From assembly GCF_900110885.1 (NCBI RefSeq), contig NZ_FOFJ01000011.1:52372-116371 (forward strand): a DNA stretch of 64,000 nucleotides, given 5' to 3'. The first letter of the stretch is position 1. Every line of letters starts with the position of its first letter. The notes below the pieces were generated by a model. That model was not told where the DNA came from. It did no database searches and worked only from the letters and a program-made list of their open reading frames with translations. This DNA is from Azotobacter beijerinckii (GTDB lineage Bacteria > Pseudomonadota > Gammaproteobacteria > Pseudomonadales > Pseudomonadaceae). Shown piece after piece: positions 58,597-64,000 of this stretch. The translations under genes and the position numbers were made by a program.

Positions 58597-58821
58597 GGCG
58601 ATGCTTCCTTGATAGCTGTGGCGGGGAACATGGGACTCCTCGGACGGGCGATAAACAAATCCGGCGATACCTTAACGAACCGGCGGAAACTTGCACGCCT
58701 TTCGATGTGCGTTTTTATGTGTCCCGATTTATCGGGCGGCGCTCCGGCGTATTTTTATTTGCAGCAAAGGCCACCGAAAGAAATATTCGACGGGCACTTC
58801 ATGCATAAAGACGACAATTTT

Positions 58822-58834
58822 TATCTTTTTGATT
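58822..58834 (+). promoter_or_regulatory. Candidate IHF-binding site
   Basis: TAT-CTTT-TTGATT matches the reversed IHF consensus YAANNNNTTGATW at all but one defined position. It sits in the AT-rich tract about 50 bases upstream of the sigma-54 promoter, a typical place for bending DNA between an activator and sigma-54 polymerase. Confidence 0.45.
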
Positions 58835-58883
58835 TTAAAGGATTTTTATATTGGTTTTATATAAAAGGCCCGGAAATTCGGCG

Positions 58884-58899
58884 TGGTATGGCGGTTGCA
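58884..58899 (+). promoter_or_regulatory. Sigma-54 promoter of the fix operon
   Basis: TGGTATGGCGGTTGCA has the invariant GG (58885) and GC (58897) twelve bases apart and matches TGGCAC-N5-TTGCA in 6 of 6 -12 region/GG positions that matter most, with TAT for CAC. It lies 45 bases upstream of the ferredoxin ATG. It suggests nitrogen control through NifA or a similar activator. Confidence 0.8.
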
Positions 58900-58944
58900 A
58901 TTCACTGGTTAGCCAATTAGCCGATACTCACCAGGAGAATTCCC

Positions 58945-59163
58945 ATGCCCTACAAGATCAACGGTTCCGAGTGCACCGCCTGTGCCGCCTGCGAATCCGA
59001 GTGCCCGAACGACGCGATCTACGAAAAGAACGGCGTCTACGCCATCAAGACCGACCTGTGCACCGAGTGCGTGGGCGACCACGACGAAGCCCAGTGCGCG
59101 TCGAACTGCCCGGTCGACTGCATCCGCATCGACAAGAGCGTTCCGCGCTACCAGGCCGTCTGA
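58945..59163 (+). CDS. 2[4Fe-4S] ferredoxin of the fix operon
   Basis: A 72-residue bacterial-type ferredoxin. The first cluster motif is CTACAACESECP (Cys10, 13, 16, 20) and the second is CTEC followed eight residues later by CASNCP and a further Cys, the long-insert Allochromatium-type pattern. It is first in the operon, 45 bases after the sigma-54 promoter, and has GGAG before the ATG. It is the likely low-potential electron acceptor of FixABCX and donor towards nitrogenase. Confidence 0.95.
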   Translation: MPYKINGSECTACAACESECPNDAIYEKNGVYAIKTDLCTECVGDHDEAQCASNCPVDCIRIDKSVPRYQAV

Positions 59164-59192
59164 TTCGTCCCACTCTTCGGAGCGCCACCCCC

Positions 59193-60038
59193 ATGCACAG
59201 CGTCGTCTGTATCAAGCAGGTGCCGGACTCGGCCCAGATCCGGGTCCACCCGGTCACCAACACCATCATGCGCCAGGGCGTCCCGGCGATCATCAACCCC
59301 TACGACCTGTTCGCCCTGGAAGAGGCCCTGCGCCTCAAGGACAAGTTCGGCGGCACGGTCACCGTGATCACCATGGGCCCGCCCATGGCCGAGGCGGCGC
59401 TGCGCAAGTGCCTGTCCTTCGGCGCCGACGATGCCATCCTGGTTTCTGACCGGGCCTTCGCCGGTTCCGACACCTTGGCCACCTCCTATGCGCTCAGCGC
59501 CACCATCCGCAAGGTCATGCAGGACATGCCGGTCGACCTGATCTTCACCGGCAAGCAGACCATCGACGGCGACACCGCCCAGGTCGGGCCGGGCATCGCC
59601 AAGCGCCTGGACTTCCAGCTGCTCACCTACGTGTCGAAGATCGTCGACGTGGACCTGGCGAAGCGCGAGATCCAGGTGGAGCGCCGCGCCGAAGGCGGCG
59701 TGCAGCTGCTCAAGACCTCCACCCCGTGCCTGATCACCATGCTCGAAGGCACCAACGAGATGCGCTTCGGCGACCTGGACGATCTGTTCCGCGCCGCCCG
59801 CCACGAACTCAAGGTCTGGGACCGCGAGGCCGCCGGCATCGATGCGGTGGAAATGATCGGCCTCAAGGGCAGCCCCACCGTGGTCAGCAAGGTCTTCGCG
59901 CCCAAGCCGCGCAGCAAGCGGGCCGAGATGATCGAAGTCCACGACAGCGATCCGAAGAACCTGGCCGTGACCCTGCTGGCCAAGCTGTTCACCCAGCATC
60001 CCAAGCTGGAACAGGAAATCGCCAAGCGGGCGGTATGA
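59193..60038 (+). CDS. fixA: Electron-transfer flavoprotein beta subunit FixA
   Basis: A 281-residue ETF-beta-family protein forming the NADH-binding, bifurcating FAD unit with FixB. It begins [50 protein letters not shown] and has [22 protein letters not shown]. The start lies 29 bases after the ferredoxin gene. With FixB, FixC and FixX it couples NADH oxidation to exergonic quinone reduction and endergonic ferredoxin or flavodoxin reduction. Confidence 0.97.
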   Translation: MHSVVCIKQVPDSAQIRVHPVTNTIMRQGVPAIINPYDLFALEEALRLKDKFGGTVTVITMGPPMAEAALRKCLSFGADDAILVSDRAFAGSDTLATSYALSATIRKVMQDMPVDLIFTGKQTIDGDTAQVGPGIAKRLDFQLLTYVSKIVDVDLAKREIQVERRAEGGVQLLKTSTPCLITMLEGTNEMRFGDLDDLFRAARHELKVWDREAAGIDAVEMIGLKGSPTVVSKVFAPKPRSKRAEMIEVHDSDPKNLAVTLLAKLFTQHPKLEQEIAKRAV

Positions 60039-60048
60039 GGACAACGAA

Positions 60049-61131
60049 ATGAGCGAACAACCGAAAAAGCCGGCGAAGAAGAAGGTCGAGCTGGACCCCC
60101 GTTTCGTCGATTACCGTCACGTCTGGGTCTGCATCGAGAGCGAGCGCGGCGAGGTGCATCCGGTGTCCTGGGAACTCCTGGGCGAAGGCCGCAAGCTGGC
60201 CAACGCGCTGGGCGTGGCGCTTTGCGGGGTGGTCATCTGCGGCCCCGGCGAGCGCGGCAAGAGCATCTGCGCCGAGGCCTTCCACTTCGGCGCCGACAAG
60301 TGCTACCTGCTCCAGGACGAGGTGCTCCAGGATTATCGCAATGAGCCCTACACCAAGGCGCTCACCGACCTGGTGAACGGCTACCAGCCGGAAATCCTCA
60401 TGCTCGGCGCCACCACCCTGGGCCGCGACCTGGCCGGCTCGGTGGCCACCACCCTGGGTACCGGCCTGGTGGCCGACTGCACCGAGCTGCTCATCGACAC
60501 CGAGACGCGCAACCTCGCGTCCACCCGTCCGACCTTCGGCGGCTCGCTGCTCTGCACCATCATGACCCAGCGCCACCGGCCGCAGATGGCCACCGTGCGT
60601 CCGCGGGTGATGGCCATGCCGGAGCCCGACGCCAGCCGCCGCGGCGAGATCGTCGAGGTGCCGTTCTCGATGATCGAAACCTCGATCATCACCAAGGTGC
60701 TGGAGTTCATCCCCGACGATACCCGCGACAAGCCCAACCTGCCGTTCGCCGATATCATCGTCGCCGGCGGCCGGGGCCTGAAGAACCAGGAGAACTTCCG
60801 CCACGTCTGGGACCTGGCCAGGGTGCTCGGCGCCGAAGTGGGCGCCTCGCGTCCGGTGGTCCAGGCCGGCTGGGCCGAGCTGGACCGTCAAGTCGGACAG
60901 TCCGGCAAGACCGTGCGGCCCAAGCTGTACATCGCCGCCGGCATCTCCGGCGCCATCCAGCACCGGGTGGGCATGGACGGCGCGGACCTGATCATCGCCA
61001 TCAACAGCGATCCGAACGCACCCATCTTCGACTTCGCCCACTACGGCCTGGTCGGCAACGCCACGACCGTTCTGCCGGCGCTGACCGAAGCCTTCAAGAC
61101 CCATCTGGCCCAGGCGAAAAAGACCGGCTGA
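60049..61131 (+). CDS. fixB: Electron-transfer flavoprotein alpha subunit FixB
   Basis: A 360-residue ETF-alpha protein. The basic N-terminal extension ([22 protein letters not shown]) is typical of Fix rather than fatty-acid ETF. The C-terminal FAD-binding domain has [60 protein letters not shown] and [20 protein letters not shown]. It lies 10 bases after fixA and belongs to the same transcript. Confidence 0.97.
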   Translation: MSEQPKKPAKKKVELDPRFVDYRHVWVCIESERGEVHPVSWELLGEGRKLANALGVALCGVVICGPGERGKSICAEAFHFGADKCYLLQDEVLQDYRNEPYTKALTDLVNGYQPEILMLGATTLGRDLAGSVATTLGTGLVADCTELLIDTETRNLASTRPTFGGSLLCTIMTQRHRPQMATVRPRVMAMPEPDASRRGEIVEVPFSMIETSIITKVLEFIPDDTRDKPNLPFADIIVAGGRGLKNQENFRHVWDLARVLGAEVGASRPVVQAGWAELDRQVGQSGKTVRPKLYIAAGISGAIQHRVGMDGADLIIAINSDPNAPIFDFAHYGLVGNATTVLPALTEAFKTHLAQAKKTG

Positions 61132-61143
61132 CAGGAGAACACC

Positions 61144-62442
61144 ATGGCTGAAAAATTCGACGTGATCGTGGTCGGCGCCGGCATGGCCGGCAACGCGGCC
61201 GCCTACACCCTGGCCAAGGGCGGGCTCAAGGTGCTGCAGATCGAGCGGGGCGAAACGCCTGGCTCGAAGAACGTGCAGGGCGCCATCCTCTACGCGGACG
61301 CCATCGAGAAGATCATTCCCGACTTCCGAGACGACGCCCCGCTGGAGCGCCACCTGATCGAGCAGCGCGTCTGGGTGATGGACGATGCGTCCTATATGGG
61401 CACGCACTACCGCTCGGAGGACTTCAACAAGCCGCCGTACAACCGCTACACCATCATCCGCGTGCATTTCGACCAGTGGTTCAACAAGAAGGCCCGCGAG
61501 GCCGGGGTGCTGACCATCTGCGAAACCACGGTGACCGACCTGCTGATCGAGGGCGGCAAGGTGGTGGGCGTGCGCACCGACCGCCAGGGCGGCGAGATCC
61601 GTGCCGACGCGGTGATCCTCGCCGACGGGGCGAACTCGCGCCTGGCGGTGAAGGCCGGCTTCCAGCCGGAGATCAAGCCCGAGAACGTGGCTCTGGCGGT
61701 GAAGGAGATCCACTTCCTGCCCCAGGAAACTATCGAGGCGCGCTTCAACATCGGCGAGGAGGAAGGGGTGGTCATCGAGATGGCCGGCAAGATCAGCGCC
61801 GGCATGATGGGCACGGGTTTTCTCTACACCAACAAGGAGTCGATCACCCTGGGCGTCGGTTGCATGCTCTCCGACTTCAAGGAGCAGAAGGTCACCCCCT
61901 ACGAGCTGCTCGACCGGATGAAGGCCCATCCCTCCATCGCGCCGCTGATTGCCGGCAGCGAAATGAAGGAATACGCCGCGCACCTGATTCCCGAGGGCGG
62001 CTACCACGCCATCCCCCAGGTCTACGGCGAGGGCTGGATGATCGCCGGCGACGCCGGGCAGTTCGTCAACGGCATCCACCGCGAAGGCTCCAACCTGGCG
62101 ATGACCACCGGCATGCTGGCGGCGCAGACCCTGGTCGAGCTGAAGGCCGCCGGCAAGCCGTTCAGCGCCGCCAACCTCGCCGAGTACAAGCAGAAGCTGG
62201 ACGACAGCTTCGTCATGAAGGACCTGAAGAAGTACCGGCGCATGCCGGAGATCTTCCACAAGAACAAGCAGTTCTTCACCACCTATCCGGACCTGCTCTC
62301 CAAGGCCGTCCAGACCCTGATCCGCGTGGACGGGGTGGACAAGAAGAGCAAGGAGAAGGAAATCAGGAAGAGCTTCGTCGAGTCCCGCTCGCTGTTCGGG
62401 CTGATCGGTGACGCCTTCAAGTTCTGGCGCGCCGTCGAGTAA
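61144..62442 (+). CDS. fixC: Flavoprotein:quinone oxidoreductase FixC
   Basis: A 432-residue ETF-QO-like flavoprotein that delivers the high-potential electrons to quinone at the membrane. It has an N-terminal FAD motif [21 protein letters not shown] (about 5-25) and [36 protein letters not shown]. Its iron-sulfur partner FixX is encoded 10 bases downstream. Confidence 0.97.
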   Translation: MAEKFDVIVVGAGMAGNAAAYTLAKGGLKVLQIERGETPGSKNVQGAILYADAIEKIIPDFRDDAPLERHLIEQRVWVMDDASYMGTHYRSEDFNKPPYNRYTIIRVHFDQWFNKKAREAGVLTICETTVTDLLIEGGKVVGVRTDRQGGEIRADAVILADGANSRLAVKAGFQPEIKPENVALAVKEIHFLPQETIEARFNIGEEEGVVIEMAGKISAGMMGTGFLYTNKESITLGVGCMLSDFKEQKVTPYELLDRMKAHPSIAPLIAGSEMKEYAAHLIPEGGYHAIPQVYGEGWMIAGDAGQFVNGIHREGSNLAMTTGMLAAQTLVELKAAGKPFSAANLAEYKQKLDDSFVMKDLKKYRRMPEIFHKNKQFFTTYPDLLSKAVQTLIRVDGVDKKSKEKEIRKSFVESRSLFGLIGDAFKFWRAVE

Positions 62443-62452
62443 GGAGATGAGC

Positions 62453-62737
62453 ATGTCGAAGATCGAAGAAAAGCTGTTCCAGGACCGCTACCGGGTCGAT
62501 ATCGACCGCCCGCACATCCAGATCAAGGATGCCGCGGTCTGCGCCAGGTGCCGCAACCAGCAATGCACCGTCTGCTGCCCCGCCGGCTGCTACAGCCGCG
62601 AGACCGACGGCTCGGTGGCGCTGGCCACCGACGGCTGCCTGGAATGCGGGACCTGCCGGATCATCTGCGACGAACATCGCAATGTGGCCTGGGAATGGCC
62701 GCGGGGCGGGTTCGGCATCCTGTTCAAGTTCGGTTGA
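62453..62737 (+). CDS. fixX: Ferredoxin-like protein FixX
   Basis: A 94-residue protein carrying the two iron-sulfur clusters of the FixCX unit: CARCRNQQCTVCCPAGC and CLECGTCRIICDEH. It begins MSKIEEKLFQDRYRVDIDRPHI. The ATG at 62453 is the better of two nearby starts because AAGGAG ends six bases upstream. FixX passes electrons between FixC and the ferredoxin/quinone paths. Confidence 0.96.
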   Translation: MSKIEEKLFQDRYRVDIDRPHIQIKDAAVCARCRNQQCTVCCPAGCYSRETDGSVALATDGCLECGTCRIICDEHRNVAWEWPRGGFGILFKFG

Positions 62738-62746
62738 GGGGCGGGC

Positions 62747-63205
62747 ATGGACGATATCCAGCGTTTCCTGGCCCATGCCATCCAGTTGGAGAGGGAGTCG
62801 GCGCGCCGCTACGAGGAGCTGGCCGAGGCGATGCAGAGCCTCGGCAGCATGGAGGTGGCCGAGTTTTTCCGGCAGATGGCGCACTATTCCCGCCTGCACC
62901 TGAAGGAGGCCATGCAGCGCGGCGGTTTCCACGACCTGCCGGAGCTGGCCCCCGACGCCTACGAGTGGCCCGAGGGTACCAGCCCCGAGGCGGCCGCCTG
63001 GGCCGGTGTGGACGGATTCATGGACGTGCCCGGCGCCCTGGCTCTGGCCCTGGACGGCGAGCGGCGCAGCTATGACTACTACCGGAGTATCGCCGAGACC
63101 GCCCAGGACCCGGAGGTGAAGCGCATGGCCGAGGCCTTCGCCGAGGAGGAGGCCGAACACGTGGCCCAGCTGGAAAGCTGGCGGAGCGGTCTGGCCAAGG
63201 GCTGA
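62747..63205 (+). CDS. Ferritin-like (rubrerythrin-fold) protein of the fix operon
   Basis: A 152-residue four-helix protein, last in the fix operon (nine bases after fixX). It begins MDDIQRFLAHAIQLERESARRYEELAEAM and is a close paralogue of the protein at 48076. The second helix pair has the intact EEAEH motif, but the first has YSRLH where rubrerythrins have EExxH, so the diiron site is not standard. Cotranscription with fix suggests a role in oxygen protection or iron handling for FixABCX or nitrogenase (inference). Confidence 0.85.
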   Translation: MDDIQRFLAHAIQLERESARRYEELAEAMQSLGSMEVAEFFRQMAHYSRLHLKEAMQRGGFHDLPELAPDAYEWPEGTSPEAAAWAGVDGFMDVPGALALALDGERRSYDYYRSIAETAQDPEVKRMAEAFAEEEAEHVAQLESWRSGLAKG

Positions 63206-63269
63206 GGTCGATCCACTTCGCCAGGGCCGGCGAGTGCGGCTTGTGCGCCGTACTCACCGGCCGCGTGGC

Positions 63270-64000
63270 CTCAGAGGCTGTGAAGTTTTCGACTCTGGAG
63301 CCTGCTGTGCCGTGATGTAGGGAGACAGTGTTGGATTCTCAGCTTCGCGTGCTTTTGCCGTGCCCGAACCGCGCTGGGGAGCAGAGACGCACAGCAGAGC
63401 GTTTTGTCCCGGTCGCCGCGGCCCGCTCAGGCCATTGTCGGCACCCCCGGCAGCAACCCAGGCGCCAGCTCAAGCAGGCGCATCAAATTATGTGCCAGCG
63501 CGTACCACAACAGCACGCTTTTGACCTTGTCCAGCCCGCACACGTTGAAGCGCTGCAAGCCGCGGTTGCGGGCGATGGCGTTGACGCATTCGGCAGTCGC
63601 GGCGCGCTCCTTGTAAATCTCCCTGGCTTCATCCGTGCCCATCCGCTCCCTCCAGGCTGCGATGGTCTCGCTGTCGTCCGGGAGGGCTGCATGAGGATCG
63701 CGCCCGGTGTCCTTGGGCTTGGGCAGCGGGGCATACACGGTAGTGGTCGGCGCCAGGCGCTCGATGTCGTCATGCTTGGCGAAGCCACCCTCCACCAGCA
63801 TCTCCTGCGGACGGCGCGCGTAACGCTCGTCGAGCTGCCCGACCATCGGCGCCAGTTGGCCCAGGTCGCTGCCGCGGGTCACGACATCCACGCCCACGAT
63901 TACCTGGCTGGCCGTGTCGGTGGCCAGCTGCACGTTGTAGGCCGGGCGAAAACCGCCGTCGGGCATCTTCATCACGCTGGCCTCGGCATCCGTGGTGGAG
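63270..64000. mobile_element. IS1182-family insertion sequence, partial
   Basis: The element starts at CTCAG followed by AGGCTGTGAAGTTTTCGA, the same CTCAGAGG-TGTGAA terminus as the two 185-bp MITEs, and runs off the window. The transposase is read towards this end. The other end is not visible, so its length and target duplication cannot be given. Confidence 0.8.
63427..64000 (-). CDS. IS1182-family transposase, C-terminal part
   Basis: The reading frame is open to the right edge; the last 190 or so codons are visible. STTDAEASVMKMPDGGFRPAYNVQLATD and ERMGTDEAREIYKERAATAECVNAIARNRGLQRFNVCGLDKVKSVLLWYALAHNLMRLLEL are characteristic of the DDE domain and C-terminus of IS1182-type transposases, with the catalytic Asp in VIVGVDV and the Glu in YKERAATAEC. 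The gene ends inside the element, about 150 bases before its terminus. Confidence 0.92.
   Translation of the reverse strand, partial: STTDAEASVMKMPDGGFRPAYNVQLATDTASQVIVGVDVVTRGSDLGQLAPMVGQLDERYARRPQEMLVEGGFAKHDDIERLAPTTTVYAPLPKPKDTGRDPHAALPDDSETIAAWRERMGTDEAREIYKERAATAECVNAIARNRGLQRFNVCGLDKVKSVLLWYALAHNLMRLLELAPGLLPGVPTMA

Larger units (their letters stand above)
58597..58944. other. AT-rich promoter region of the fix operon
   Basis: The region between ybaL and the ferredoxin gene is markedly AT-rich between about 58800 and 58880 compared with its GC-rich surroundings. It contains the sigma-54 promoter (58884-58899) and an IHF-like site (58822-58834). Exact NifA upstream activator sites TGT-N10-ACA were looked for and not found; TGT-N8-ACA near 58616 and TGT-N10-GTG near 58713 are poor matches. 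Confidence 0.6.

Noticed and set aside
58597..58944. NifA upstream activator sequences TGT-N10-ACA
   Set aside because: Only TGT-N8-ACA and TGT-N10-GTG near-matches were found, which are not convincing sites.

Overview
The window reads as a chromosomal segment of a high-GC gammaproteobacterium of the Pseudomonas/Azotobacter group. Nearly all housekeeping genes look pseudomonad. The right end carries a complete fixABCX electron-transfer operon with its own ferredoxin, a sigma-54-type promoter and a ferritin-like partner, the arrangement known from Azotobacter. I infer Azotobacter or a close diazotrophic relative; the species cannot be fixed from the sequence alone.

Layout, left to right. 1-6.4 kb: the edge of a YbhN-type membrane protein, then urease ureDABC (minus) divergent from ethanolamine ammonia-lyase eutBC (plus); both are ammonia-releasing systems, and both have palindromic repeats inserted between structural genes. 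6.4-9.3 kb: rluE, an AT-richer FkbM methyltransferase gene and a second, degenerate copy of the rluE 3' end, which looks like an insertion or replacement scar; then DUF2788 and Lrp-type genes. 9.3-22 kb: a cation-efflux protein, lipoprotein, hrpB, a degenerate short-chain dehydrogenase, rhlE-type helicase, flavoprotein, HDAC-like amidohydrolase, non-haem ferritin ftnA, cueR/copZ with a recognisable operator, and a TetR/Bcr-type efflux pair with a TtgR-like operator. 22-33 kb: a PepSY/cytochrome b561 operon behind a PmrA-type box, phytanoyl-CoA dioxygenase and an alpha/beta hydrolase separated by a multi-armed MITE, DUF4892, an AI-2E family exporter, a patatin, selD-selU, a GT4 glycosyltransferase and cysZ. 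33-37 kb: a tri-haem cytochrome c peroxidase, two almost identical 185-bp MITEs flanking hopJ-DUF1244, then folX-folM.

37-48 kb is a malonate-utilisation island: mdcABCDEGH, madLM, an antiporter and the LysR regulator mdcR, with a perfect inverted repeat upstream of mdcA that fits a LysR site. Malonate would enter through MadLM. The MdcC carrier protein receives its phosphoribosyl-dephospho-CoA arm through MdcB, MdcG and MdcH, and MdcA/D/E decarboxylate the carrier-bound malonyl group to acetyl. 48-58.6 kb holds a ferritin-like protein, an LTA-synthase-like sulfatase, nhaA, a Fur-controlled ECF sigma/FecR/TonB-receptor siderophore system and a YbaL-type antiporter. 58.6-63.2 kb is the fix operon (ferredoxin-fixA-fixB-fixC-fixX-ferritin-like), which would bifurcate electrons from NADH to quinone and to low-potential ferredoxin or flavodoxin for nitrogenase. 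The window ends inside an IS1182-type element whose terminus matches the ends of the two 185-bp MITEs.

The most noteworthy points are the MITE/IS family that uses CTCAG sites and twice lands on stop codons, the TA-flanked multi-hairpin MITE, the rluE duplication scar, and the paired ferritin-like proteins with an altered metal site, one of them in the fix operon. No tRNA, rRNA or CRISPR array was seen.
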